Positions 26,371 through 36,096 of a DNA stretch of 59,056 bases are shown here, in pieces. Positions within the stretch are counted from its first letter, which is position 1; each line of letters starts with the position of its first letter. The position numbers were made by a program, and so were the translations under genes. The DNA lies in NCBI GenBank assembly GCA_947598285.1, contig CANQFE010000001.1, positions 77,705-136,760 of the forward strand, read 5' to 3'. Source of the stretch: an uncultured Bacilli bacterium (GTDB taxonomy: Bacteria; Bacillota_I; Bacilli_A; RF39; UBA660). Below the pieces are notes generated by a model. That model was not told the DNA's origin, did no database searches, and was given only the letters and a program-made list of their open reading frames with translations.

Positions 26371-26574
26371 ATGAAATACGATTTTTTAGGCAGAGAATTA
26401 TATTGTGGAGACCACGTCGTTGTACTTAGACAAAATAAGAAACTTACAGAATTTTGTAAATGTGAAATAATTGGATTTACAGATGCTTGGGTAAAAGTAA
26501 TGCAATGTGGTGAATTTAAACCTTTTTTCGTACTTCCAAGTGAAGTTATTAAAGTAAACTTTGGTTGGATATAA
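26371..26574 (+). CDS. hypothetical protein
   Basis: ORF. Confidence 0.65.
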   Translation: MKYDFLGRELYCGDHVVVLRQNKKLTEFCKCEIIGFTDAWVKVMQCGEFKPFFVLPSEVIKVNFGWI

Positions 26575-26705
26575 AAGACTTAACGAAATATATATTATTT
26601 CCTATATTAAAACAAGTGTATTTAGAGTATCCATTTATTCTAGTATAAAAATATTTACGAATTGACTTCAATAGAAAATAGGTAATAATCGAAAAAGAGA
26701 ATAAT

Positions 26706-27062
26706 ATGAAAGTTAACTCAAAGAAAATTGAAGAATTTGTTAAAGAAGTAAAAGATGGAAAATATTTAGATGATCTTCTACATACATTACGTACTGATTT
26801 AAAGGAAAATTTGTTTTATTGCTTCGATTTTTATTCTAATGGGTATCTTACACTTGATGGAGCAAAAGAAGATTTAGTATATAGTACCGAAGGAGATATC
26901 GTTGATATTCTTAAATGTGTTGATAAGATGTACGAAACTGCGTTTGAACTATTGGAAAGAGGATGGTTCTTTTCAATTTGGAGAGGTTGGGACGAAGATT
27001 CTGCACATGATGTTGTAAAAGTGTTGTCTGATGAATTGTCTAAAATTGAACTTAGAAATTAA
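26706..27062 (+). CDS. hypothetical protein
   Basis: ORF. Confidence 0.65.
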   Translation: MKVNSKKIEEFVKEVKDGKYLDDLLHTLRTDLKENLFYCFDFYSNGYLTLDGAKEDLVYSTEGDIVDILKCVDKMYETAFELLERGWFFSIWRGWDEDSAHDVVKVLSDELSKIELRN

Positions 27063-27076
27063 TTAAGGAGAAATTC

Positions 27077-27274
27077 GTGGGAATTGTTTGCGGAATTATT
27101 ATCATTGTAGCAGTGTTTATATTGAATGGAGCAATTATAAATCAATTTGATATAGTATGGGAATCTAGAATGTATAAAACAACTAAAATCTATTGCATTG
27201 TCTGTATAGCGTTATTATTGGCTGTATGTAATTCTATATTGATTTACATAGCAACAACATTATTTTATATCTAG
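27077..27274 (+). CDS. small membrane protein
   Basis: two hydrophobic segments; GTG start with AAGGAG SD. Confidence 0.6.
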   Translation: MGIVCGIIIIVAVFILNGAIINQFDIVWESRMYKTTKIYCIVCIALLLAVCNSILIYIATTLFYI

Positions 27275-27303
27275 AGTCGATTTGTGAAGAAGAAATTAAA
27301 ATT

Positions 27304-27492
27304 ATGAATTATCTAATTGGAATTTTCTTATTTATTACACTGGTTTCGAATAATCTTATCATTATAAATACATACGACAATTTTACTAAAACTCAAGCAT
27401 CTCGTGGATTAAAAGTGCTTTTCGGAATTTCCACATTCATTGTATTAGTAGTAACTAATTTTGTGATAATTTCTATATTAAATACTCTTTAA
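27304..27492 (+). CDS. small membrane protein
   Basis: two hydrophobic segments. Confidence 0.6.
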   Translation: MNYLIGIFLFITLVSNNLIIINTYDNFTKTQASRGLKVLFGISTFIVLVVTNFVIISILNTL

Positions 27493-27517
27493 ACATTAAA
27501 CAAACGAAGGTAGACAA

Positions 27518-27931
27518 ATGAAAAGAACACAATTTATTGAAGATCTTCTTGAGAATCTTCGAAGTCATAGACAACTTAGTTTTTCAAATATTTCAGTCTG
27601 GCATATATATGAACTATTCTCGCAAATTATAACAAAAGCATTTAATCTTATTGCAAAAGAACGAAATAGTTATGATCAAGCAACAAGTTCGTTAGTATTA
27701 ACTACTGAGGTTCTTATTCCAGTTATTATTATTGTATGCGGCCAGATAGACAATCCTGATAAATGTGAAAAAGCAATTGATACATTTTATGAAAACGTTT
27801 TGAATGAGCTATTTAATCATTGGGCTGGAGATCTTACTTTCGGGTTATATGCCGGGACAAAACGAGATGCGGAACTTGCCGGATTTACTCTTGCAAGAAA
27901 TTTTATTGAAGATTTGTATGGAAAATTTTAA
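27518..27931 (+). CDS. hypothetical protein
   Basis: ORF. Confidence 0.65.
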   Translation: MKRTQFIEDLLENLRSHRQLSFSNISVWHIYELFSQIITKAFNLIAKERNSYDQATSSLVLTTEVLIPVIIIVCGQIDNPDKCEKAIDTFYENVLNELFNHWAGDLTFGLYAGTKRDAELAGFTLARNFIEDLYGKF

Positions 27932-27955
27932 GCATCACGAAAAGGAGATTATAGT

Positions 27956-28156
27956 ATGAAAAGCGTTATATTTCTAATAGAAATTATAATTATAGCTGCT
28001 ATTCTTTCAAAAGGATTTGAACTTTTCTACAGAAAATATCCGAAAATTCGTAGTGTTAAAACATTTAGAATATCAATTGGGATACTTGTTACTTTAGTTA
28101 TTCTTGCAAATTGTTTTTTCTTTGTTGCCAGTATTTTTTATAGTTTTGCAAATTAG
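27956..28156 (+). CDS. small membrane protein
   Basis: two hydrophobic segments. Confidence 0.6.
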   Translation: MKSVIFLIEIIIIAAILSKGFELFYRKYPKIRSVKTFRISIGILVTLVILANCFFFVASIFYSFAN

Positions 28157-28192
28157 TGACTTTATAAAATTAGTATTATAAAAGAAATTAAA

Positions 28193-28408
28193 ATGAAAAA
28201 TATTTATAAAATTACCTTTCTTATAACAGCGATATGTCTTGCTGGTTTAATAACAAAATTTTATGACGCCATTTCTAAAATTCTAAAACTTCGAGTTGTT
28301 GATGAACTTCATTGTGGAATCGTGGACATTATTTTACGTATAATTTTAATTTGTATATGCCTAATAGTACTCACTTGGTTTATTTTACTTTTTGTAAAAG
28401 CTGTATAA
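28193..28408 (+). CDS. small membrane protein
   Basis: two hydrophobic segments. Confidence 0.6.
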   Translation: MKNIYKITFLITAICLAGLITKFYDAISKILKLRVVDELHCGIVDIILRIILICICLIVLTWFILLFVKAV

Positions 28409-28621
28409 AAAGTAGCGTGCAATGAATTTTGTATAGATGTTGTTAAATAATGAATTTCTTGGGATATTTGCAACTAAATAGCCGACAGAATATTAGAAGG
28501 TTGAACAATGTAAAAACTTTCAACAGCTACGCAACGGCTATTATGTGGAAGAGCTGTTAATTCAAACCTAGGCAAATTATTTAAAAAAATCTCAATTAAG
28601 TCAATAAATCTTCAATTTAAG

Positions 28622-28650
28622 TTGTGTTTTTTCTCTTAATATATTATAAT
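28622..28650 (+). promoter_or_regulatory. promoter TTGTGT-N17-TATAAT
   Basis: exact family spacing. Confidence 0.75.
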
Positions 28651-28709
28651 ATAGGTACGTTAAGAACCCTCTATCATCCAACAATGTTTTCACTCAAAGG
28701 AGTTTGGCG

Positions 28710-29021
28710 ATGAAGAAAGTAGATTACACAACGCATAATAAGTCCGATAAAGAGAAATATACTCAAGTTTTTCAATATAAAGCATCGGAATATAAATCTC
28801 CATTATATGATTTAACTTACACCATTTACAGACTTAGTTCAATTCCAGACACATGGTTTGTGTCCTCTTCTGGTATATGCGAAATGGTAAATCTTCATAC
28901 TAACGACCTCGAAGAAGCAGAACTGAAAGCTTCCTGTCACATGAGAGAAAAACTAAGAGAATTAATTGCAGAGCTCGATAATTTTGTTATTGAAATTGAG
29001 CAAAGTCTTAATATTTCATAA
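28710..29021 (+). CDS. hypothetical protein
   Basis: ORF; ATG 28710 after AAAGGAG. Confidence 0.7.
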   Translation: MKKVDYTTHNKSDKEKYTQVFQYKASEYKSPLYDLTYTIYRLSSIPDTWFVSSSGICEMVNLHTNDLEEAELKASCHMREKLRELIAELDNFVIEIEQSLNIS

Positions 29022-29091
29022 GAAAGAGGCTAGATGTTAACTAAAATTTGTAATAATGATAAGAATGGTTACATATATCAATTAGTTATAT

Positions 29092-29361
29092 ATGATTATT
29101 TTGGATATCCACATATTCTTATGTATGATAAAAATGGGTGGTATAGAAAAAATCAGAAGAAAGGAAGAAAACGAAAGTGGAGAAAAAGTCTATTTTAATT
29201 CTAAAAACACCAATCGCATCAACGTTAATAACAAAGAGGAACAAGAACGAGACATTGATAAAGAACTTAAAAGTTTACGAGCTGAATTAAATACTCTGAA
29301 ATCAGATGTTCAATCTATAAATTATCTTCTTACTAAATTCATTGATGGCGAAGATATTTAA
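29092..29361 (+). CDS. hypothetical coiled-coil protein
   Basis: charged, heptad-like C-terminus. Confidence 0.5.
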   Translation: MIILDIHIFLCMIKMGGIEKIRRKEENESGEKVYFNSKNTNRINVNNKEEQERDIDKELKSLRAELNTLKSDVQSINYLLTKFIDGEDI

Positions 29362-29517
29362 AATTTTATTGATAAATTCAACAAAATTTTATTAAAGTGA
29401 CTTACCATAGAAATATATATGTAATGAAAACTTCGCTTACAAATTACTAATAATTATATAGAATTTAACACTCAGAATGAATGTTATTAAGAATAGTAAA
29501 GAAAGGTTCTACACACT

Positions 29518-29691
29518 ATGACTCAAAAAGAAAAAGTAACACTTTGTTCCATGCTTTGGAAATGGGAAAATGACGAACTTAATCCTACTGAAAAGATTTC
29601 CGCTGATAACGAAGATTTTGATAGAGTTAAAAAGATTAATGATCTAAAGAAATATATCGACGAAATACTCGAAGCACTAGAAGAAGAATAA
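29518..29691 (+). CDS. hypothetical small protein (57 aa)
   Basis: MTQKEKVTLCSMLWKWENDELNPTEKISADNEDFDRVKKINDLKKYIDEILEALEEE; not in the supplied track. Confidence 0.55.
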   Translation: MTQKEKVTLCSMLWKWENDELNPTEKISADNEDFDRVKKINDLKKYIDEILEALEEE

Positions 29692-29723
29692 AATAATTGT
29701 TACATAGAGAAGGAGAACAGAAA

Positions 29724-30146
29724 TTGAATAATGTTCTAGCTGATTCTGGAAAAAGAATTTCTTACGGTGAAGGAAAAGCAATACGGGAACCATCAGAAGG
29801 AAAGGGTAGATTTGATTTGATTTCACCTTTCGCACTAAAAAGACTGGCACGGCATTATGAAAATGGTGCAAAGAAATATGCAGATAGAAATTGGGAAAAA
29901 GGAATTCCTTTTTCACGATATATCGATTCAGCAATGAGGCATTTAAATCAATATATGCAGGGTATGGAAAATGAAGACCATCTTGCAGCAGCCGCTTGGA
30001 ATATTTTCTGTATTATGCATCATCAAGAATTAGGACAAATTGAATTGGATGATCTTCCACACTACCTAAGTAAAAAACAAGAGCCAGAAGAACAAAAATA
30101 TAAACAGATATCAATTCTAGAGGAACTAGAAGAGGTTAATAAGTAA
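29724..30146 (+). CDS. dATP/dGTP diphosphohydrolase N-terminal-domain-like (DUF5664) protein
   Basis: GKGRFDLISPFALKRLARHYENGAKKYADRNWEKGI...HLAAAAWNIFC; TTG start after AAGGAG. Confidence 0.75.
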   Translation: MNNVLADSGKRISYGEGKAIREPSEGKGRFDLISPFALKRLARHYENGAKKYADRNWEKGIPFSRYIDSAMRHLNQYMQGMENEDHLAAAAWNIFCIMHHQELGQIELDDLPHYLSKKQEPEEQKYKQISILEELEEVNK

Positions 30147-30147
30147 A

Positions 30148-30630
30148 ATGAATTCCGAAAATAAAAAATTTAATCCTGAATTTATCACTTCATCTAGTAT
30201 AGATAATGTAAATGAAGTGTTAGTAACTGATAATCCTGATTTATCTCATGTAACCGGGATAACATATAGTCCATCAACAATATCTAATTATAGCTATTTT
30301 GCATTAACAAATAAAACAGATAAAAAATATAAATTGCCCGGAATATTTGTAATACAGGATGAAAAAACAAATTGTGTAAAGAAAATCTATATTACTAAAA
30401 TTATTTATGCACGACCCGCAACAATTGTATTTTGGAGTGATGGAGTTAAAACGGTTACTAAGTGTGCAAAAGAGGACGTCTTCAGCTCTGAAGTTGGTTT
30501 AGCAATGTGCATTCTTAAAAGGTTAAATCATAATAAAAGTCTAAAGGATTTGTTTAGTAGTTGGTTACCTTTGAATGATAGATCTTATTCTACTATAACG
30601 ATTAAGGATGTGAGAGCTAGAAAGAAATGA
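30148..30630 (+). CDS. hypothetical protein
   Basis: ORF. Confidence 0.65.
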   Translation: MNSENKKFNPEFITSSSIDNVNEVLVTDNPDLSHVTGITYSPSTISNYSYFALTNKTDKKYKLPGIFVIQDEKTNCVKKIYITKIIYARPATIVFWSDGVKTVTKCAKEDVFSSEVGLAMCILKRLNHNKSLKDLFSSWLPLNDRSYSTITIKDVRARKK

Positions 30631-30640
30631 GGCGGTTTCT

Positions 30641-30985
30641 ATGGAGCTAAACAATGCTTTAGTAACTGAATTAAAAAGTAAGACATACAAAGTAGAATTT
30701 CATTGTGGAACATTAGATGTTACAATTATACGAAACAAGAACGGAAAATTATCGAGAATTAACATTACGACATCTTTAGACATTCCTTGTTTTTCTCAAT
30801 TAGATGTAATTAGTAAACTAATTGTAGCATCTGTTCATGCAGGTGCAAGCGAATTAGATTTAGCAGCAAATTTATCCGATATGTTTTGTTTTAATGAAGA
30901 CAACATATCATCATCAGAGATAAATTGCTTACAAGCATTAGCACAAGTTTTAGAACAAGATTATAAGAATTCATCAAAAATCTAA
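30641..30985 (+). CDS. hypothetical protein
   Basis: ORF. Confidence 0.65.
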   Translation: MELNNALVTELKSKTYKVEFHCGTLDVTIIRNKNGKLSRINITTSLDIPCFSQLDVISKLIVASVHAGASELDLAANLSDMFCFNEDNISSSEINCLQALAQVLEQDYKNSSKI

Positions 30986-31018
30986 AAAAAAAAAATCAGA
31001 AAAAGTACGACTTATTAG

Positions 31019-31047
31019 TTGTATTTTTTCTTTTATTATATTATAAT
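31019..31047 (+). promoter_or_regulatory. promoter TTGTAT-N17-TATAAT
   Basis: exact family spacing. Confidence 0.75.
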
Positions 31048-31101
31048 ATAATTGTAGTAAGAAGCATGTACAGACCTCTTGTTACAGGAAGGGACGAAGA
31101 T

Positions 31102-32274
31102 ATGAAGCGTTTTAGCATCCATGAAGCCAATATGGAAAAGCTTCTCAAGAAGATAACAACTATCCGCAATAAGTGTGAGAAGTATGGTTGCAAGTTTCAT
31201 TTTGAAGAAGTTGGTGAAGAGTTCAAAGAGCTCGAAAATGAAGCTGGTGAAACTTACACTGCAAGGTTCGTAATTGTCGAAGTCGAAGGCATTGCAATTA
31301 TAAATGGATGGAAGTTCATTGCAACAGTTGAGCATACTGAACATGGTAATATTATCCGCAAGGTATGTGATGTTAAGATTCCTGTGAAATACTACACTTC
31401 TAAACCTATTTGCGAGCATTGTAATAGCAATAGAGTTCGTAAAGATACGTACCTCGTTATGAATGAAGAAACGGGAGAATTTAAGCAGGTTGGTAAATCG
31501 TGTTTAAAGGATTTCACCAGAGGCATGGATGCGGCGCTGGTTACACAATTCCAAGAGATGTTTAAAGAGCTTGAAATGCATGAAACACATCCAGTTTATG
31601 AAAGTTGTAAACGGTATTATAAGACAGAAACTTTCCTGCATTATGTTGCAGAGACAATTAAACATTTTGGATACGTAAAAGCCGATTCACAAGATAGAAG
31701 TACAAAGGAACGGGCTTCGGATTATTTTCTTTTCAAAGAGTATAATAAACATTTTGGTTTAGGGATTGATGAAGAACTTGAAAATGAATTGGCTACACAT
31801 TCCTTTAACCCATTTTCCGATGAAAATAAGAAGCTTGTGGAAACTGCAATGAATTGGATTTATAATAAATCCGATACAGAAGATGATTATATTCACAATC
31901 TTAAAGTTGCTTGCAGTCTTGAATATATTGACTTTAGAAAATTTGGAATTCTTGCATCTCTTTTCCAAGCATATAATAAAGATATACATCGGCAAGCAAA
32001 ACTTGAAACCGAAAAAGATGTTTCCAATTATGTAGGCACAATTGGAGATAAAATTAACATTCTTATTAGTGCAATTGAATGTGTAACAAGTTGGGAAACA
32101 ACTTATGGTACAATAAGAATTTATAAAATTCTTGGTAATGATGGAAATGTTTTTACTTGTAAAACTTCTAATTGTATTACAAATGGAATTACATCCATTC
32201 GTGGAACAATTAAAAATCACAATGAATACAGAGGAGTAAAGCAAACAGCACTTACAAGATGTAGAGTATTTTAA
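31102..32274 (+). CDS. conserved phage protein with CxxC zinc motif
   Basis: ICEHCNSNRVRKDTYLVMNEETGEFKQVGKSCLKDF; ATG 31102 after GGAAGGG. Confidence 0.75.
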   Translation: MKRFSIHEANMEKLLKKITTIRNKCEKYGCKFHFEEVGEEFKELENEAGETYTARFVIVEVEGIAIINGWKFIATVEHTEHGNIIRKVCDVKIPVKYYTSKPICEHCNSNRVRKDTYLVMNEETGEFKQVGKSCLKDFTRGMDAALVTQFQEMFKELEMHETHPVYESCKRYYKTETFLHYVAETIKHFGYVKADSQDRSTKERASDYFLFKEYNKHFGLGIDEELENELATHSFNPFSDENKKLVETAMNWIYNKSDTEDDYIHNLKVACSLEYIDFRKFGILASLFQAYNKDIHRQAKLETEKDVSNYVGTIGDKINILISAIECVTSWETTYGTIRIYKILGNDGNVFTCKTSNCITNGITSIRGTIKNHNEYRGVKQTALTRCRVF

Positions 32275-32283
32275 CCCAAAAGA

Positions 32284-32310
32284 AAAAGGGGTGTTAAGAC
32301 ACCCCTTTTA
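32284..32310 (+). terminator. rho-independent terminator
   Basis: aaaaggggtgt-taag-acacccctttt. Confidence 0.92.
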
Positions 32311-32334
32311 TATATGATTAAGGAAGATATGTAT

Positions 32335-32985
32335 ATGAAAAAGTTTGTTGTGATTAGAATAAATAAAGAAACTGGAGAACTGTCTTATAAAGCAAATAAT
32401 CCAGGTTCACGAGAAATAAAGTGGTCAACAAATAAAAATGATGTAAAAGAATACACGTATTCTGGAGCTTCTGGTTGGGTTAAAACACTTATTAATAAAG
32501 AGTTTAGTAAAAAATATGATTATAAAAGTGAATGTTTTAGTAAACAAATTGATCTATTTGTGGAAGACATGAAATTAGAAAATAATACATATGAAGAATA
32601 TACATCTGAAAAAGTAATAGATGAAACTTCATTAGTACAGGAAGAGTCTAGACAAGATGAAACTTTAGATGATTTTGAAGTACGTATTTTGGAATTAATA
32701 AAAAATAACACACTTGAATTCGATACAAGTAATTATTATGTAATATATATTGGAGATAGTGTTTATGGAACAGAACAATACTTAGTATTTTATAACGATT
32801 CTGATACTGTTTACATTTCCTCAGTGCCAGCTATGTCAACACAAGAAAGATGTCAACAAGCACTTGATTCTTTTCAAAAACAACTGGAAACACAAAAAGA
32901 ACGAAAATTACATAAAGTGAAAAATTTTAATCCACAAATTATTAGACGCCCGGAAAAATTTAAGTATCTACCCATAATTTCATAA
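32335..32985 (+). CDS. hypothetical protein
   Basis: ORF; start inferred from AAGGAAG spacing. Confidence 0.65.
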   Translation: MKKFVVIRINKETGELSYKANNPGSREIKWSTNKNDVKEYTYSGASGWVKTLINKEFSKKYDYKSECFSKQIDLFVEDMKLENNTYEEYTSEKVIDETSLVQEESRQDETLDDFEVRILELIKNNTLEFDTSNYYVIYIGDSVYGTEQYLVFYNDSDTVYISSVPAMSTQERCQQALDSFQKQLETQKERKLHKVKNFNPQIIRRPEKFKYLPIIS

Positions 32986-33039
32986 ATTAAACTTGTATAT
33001 ATTAATATATTGTTATCTAATACGATAAAGGAATTATTT

Positions 33040-33369
33040 ATGAAAATAAGACTTGTTGAAGATATCGTTGATGATGTGAAGCAAAGAGCAAATGAAACTC
33101 AAAAATTACTTAACGAAGTTAACGATATATTAGTAACTAATGAATTTACACGAAAGCAAGAAATCAATGGAACATCTTATTTCATTTCAAAAGATGATAT
33201 AAATGCTTCATTTTATATTAGTGACGATCTTAATTATAAAGGATATATTACTACTGATAGTAGTGATTCAATAAATTTTAATTTAAAAGGTACCAAAACT
33301 AATTTAGTTTCAGCCGTTAATAAATTTATAAAGGAATGGGATGAATTAAATGAATCAAGAGAAAAATAA
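33040..33369 (+). CDS. hypothetical protein
   Basis: ATG start after AAAGGA. Confidence 0.65.
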   Translation: MKIRLVEDIVDDVKQRANETQKLLNEVNDILVTNEFTRKQEINGTSYFISKDDINASFYISDDLNYKGYITTDSSDSINFNLKGTKTNLVSAVNKFIKEWDELNESREK

Positions 33370-34780
33370 GATTATTAAACACGTTAATCCTGACGATTTT
33401 AACGACGTTGCAAAAATAGCCTCCTGTGAAGATAATACCATTGATAATGTCTTTATTGAAAAATATGCCGCCGACTATGATGAGTTAAATGAATGTGATT
33501 TACTAACTATTAACGAAGACGAAAAATCTTATGTTAGTAATAAGAAATATCATATCTGTCCTGTTTGCCATAATAAGACACTAATTGAAGTTCCGGAAGT
33601 AGATTCCGATTACTATATTTGCGATGAATGTGGTGCAGAAGGCTATGGATATAGTGATTATAATGGTAATATTGTAATTAAAGAATCCACAAAAAAGACT
33701 GACGTAATAGACACTAGTTCTTTAACAGAAGATATCGATGAGACTGTTATAAATCTTATTAAAGAAGCAGACAAATTAGCAGATGACTTATATAATCGTC
33801 CCGATGATAAGTCACCTTGCGATATTTTAACTGATGCTGGATTTGACGAAGTTGGGGACCATTTTCTAATTAAAACGATTACTGAAAACGATACGGAATA
33901 TCGAATCGTATTTAATTTTACAAGATATAATGCAACATATGGAGCAGCTCCCGTTGAATATTATGTTACGGTAGATGGTAAAATTCCGAGTGGTTATACA
34001 ACGTCTAAAACATATATTGAAAAAGAAGACGATAAAGATGATGATTTTGTTGAAGCATTTAGTACCACATTTGATGAAACCAATAGTATTAGTGAAAAGT
34101 ATGAAAATCCCAAAGAAATGGAAAAGGGATATTCAACCCCGCTACTACATGATGCAAACTGGACAAAAGATATAGAGCAATGTTCTGAGATGCTCAAGGA
34201 CGCTGATACAAATGCACAAGAAGCCGCAAAGAACAGATTGATAAAAATTCATCAAGAAATATTAGATAATCTCGATGATTTCGATGAATTTGATAGTTAC
34301 TGGAAAGAGAAATATCAAGAAGCTAAGAGATTGCTTAAATCTTATTTAGATGATATTCCGGTAGAAATTAAAAAATTAGCTAGTAATGAATCTTTAGAAA
34401 AAGATGTAAAACCAGCTAGTCTTACAGAAGCATCTTATGGTGGTGCATATGACATTGTTGATGATCAATATTTTACTAAAGATGATTTAAATGAATTTAT
34501 TGATGATGTATTGGAAGCAGTGGATGAACATTTTGGAGTTAGAAATTTTACTGAAATATATGATGCCGACATTACTAATGGCATTATTAGTTTAACACTA
34601 TCTTTTAAAGGATATGAAGAATCTTATTCGACTAAAATCGACATGAGAAAAATTAAAGTTCCAAGAGATCTTATTAAACATTATTCTAATGAATTTATTA
34701 AATACTTTATAGATAAATTTGAAGAAGCAATTGATAATGACTATATAGATTTTAAACAGACAGCTTCAAGTACAAAATAA
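33350..34780 (+). CDS. acidic hypothetical protein with zinc ribbon
   Basis: CPVCHNKT...CDECGAEGYG. Confidence 0.7.
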   Translation: MNQEKNKIIKHVNPDDFNDVAKIASCEDNTIDNVFIEKYAADYDELNECDLLTINEDEKSYVSNKKYHICPVCHNKTLIEVPEVDSDYYICDECGAEGYGYSDYNGNIVIKESTKKTDVIDTSSLTEDIDETVINLIKEADKLADDLYNRPDDKSPCDILTDAGFDEVGDHFLIKTITENDTEYRIVFNFTRYNATYGAAPVEYYVTVDGKIPSGYTTSKTYIEKEDDKDDDFVEAFSTTFDETNSISEKYENPKEMEKGYSTPLLHDANWTKDIEQCSEMLKDADTNAQEAAKNRLIKIHQEILDNLDDFDEFDSYWKEKYQEAKRLLKSYLDDIPVEIKKLASNESLEKDVKPASLTEASYGGAYDIVDDQYFTKDDLNEFIDDVLEAVDEHFGVRNFTEIYDADITNGIISLTLSFKGYEESYSTKIDMRKIKVPRDLIKHYSNEFIKYFIDKFEEAIDNDYIDFKQTASSTK

Positions 34781-34799
34781 AAATGAAAATAAACACAAT

Positions 34800-34842
34800 G
34801 AAATAGAAGTAAGAAATATAACAAATTCATTACTTCTATTTC
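34800..34842 (+). terminator. 13-bp perfect inverted repeat, probable terminator
   Basis: gaaatagaagtaa/ttacttctatttc between convergent gene ends/starts. Confidence 0.55.
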
Positions 34843-34885
34843 TGCTATATATTATATAAAAATTTAAAAAGGTGAAGATAATTAG

Positions 34886-36091
34886 ATGAAGATACGATTA
34901 AAAGAATATAAAAAAGATCCACTTAAAGAGACAATTATTGACACACTTGATTATCTAATTGAATTTGAAGATATCTTCCCATTTCCAAAAGGTAAATATC
35001 TAGCACATAGCTGGCAGGATTGGAAAGATGACGTTTATTATGGTAACACATCTGATTTAGATGATGCAGAAAGTTTATTAAATTATCTTAATAAACAACT
35101 TGACTTCGAACGTAGGCGCCCAGAAGTATTTGAGGATGATACACAAGCACAATTAACTCTTGATACATACAATCGTTTACAAAATGCATTCAATAGAAAA
35201 ATTTCTTTATTACACGATGAAGACGAATTAGATGAAGGTATTTTAAACGACCTTTCTCGTGTAGGCTCTGCCATTAAAGATAGTGTCAAAGACAGTGAGT
35301 GGTATAAAAATAATATACAAACAAAAGTAGATAAAGTAAAAAATAGTGTCGCTTATAAGAATATTAGTAATGCTGTTAAGACCACAGATGCTTATGCAGC
35401 AGCTAAAAAAGCACGTAATGGTGTAAAAAACGTTTGGAATGCTGCTAAAGAAATAGAACATGATAACAATCGAAAAGCAGCTGACTATACAGTAACTGTT
35501 AATGGCAAACAATATAATGCAAATGATTTAATATATACGTATAAGGGACAAAAAATAACCCCAGACGAATATGTTCAAATGAATGCATTAAAAGCTAAAA
35601 ATGTAGAAATAAAAGTTCCACGAAAATCTAGGAATTCAAATATCTTACACGAAGATGGTTACCCAGATTGGATACAGGACACAAGAGACGATCCAAGAAG
35701 TCCTATATATGACGGACCAGATTTAGAAGAAACTACAGAAGCAGATACCGTAACTACAGACTTTAAAATTTCATTTGACATAGTAGATGGAATATGTAAG
35801 AATGAAAAAGATTTATTAGATAGCGAAAATGAACCATACATATCCGATAAGTACAGTGCCGATGTGGAGTATGAAGATTGCTTCCAAGAAATATTAGAAT
35901 CAATAATAAGTCTTCCAGAAACACAAGAAGATGGAAGTTATGTAGTAGAAGGAATAGCAAAAGTTCCAATTGACGTTACAATAGAAAAAGAAATATATGA
36001 TGGTGACGTCGAAACAACAATAGGTGATGTTACTATTGATTACTGGGGTAACAAAACGAAAATAGTCTCTATTAACATAAAGAAGGGTTAA
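34886..36091 (+). CDS. hypothetical (virion-associated?) protein
   Basis: ORF. Confidence 0.65.
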   Translation: MKIRLKEYKKDPLKETIIDTLDYLIEFEDIFPFPKGKYLAHSWQDWKDDVYYGNTSDLDDAESLLNYLNKQLDFERRRPEVFEDDTQAQLTLDTYNRLQNAFNRKISLLHDEDELDEGILNDLSRVGSAIKDSVKDSEWYKNNIQTKVDKVKNSVAYKNISNAVKTTDAYAAAKKARNGVKNVWNAAKEIEHDNNRKAADYTVTVNGKQYNANDLIYTYKGQKITPDEYVQMNALKAKNVEIKVPRKSRNSNILHEDGYPDWIQDTRDDPRSPIYDGPDLEETTEADTVTTDFKISFDIVDGICKNEKDLLDSENEPYISDKYSADVEYEDCFQEILESIISLPETQEDGSYVVEGIAKVPIDVTIEKEIYDGDVETTIGDVTIDYWGNKTKIVSINIKKG

Positions 36092-36096
36092 ATAAA

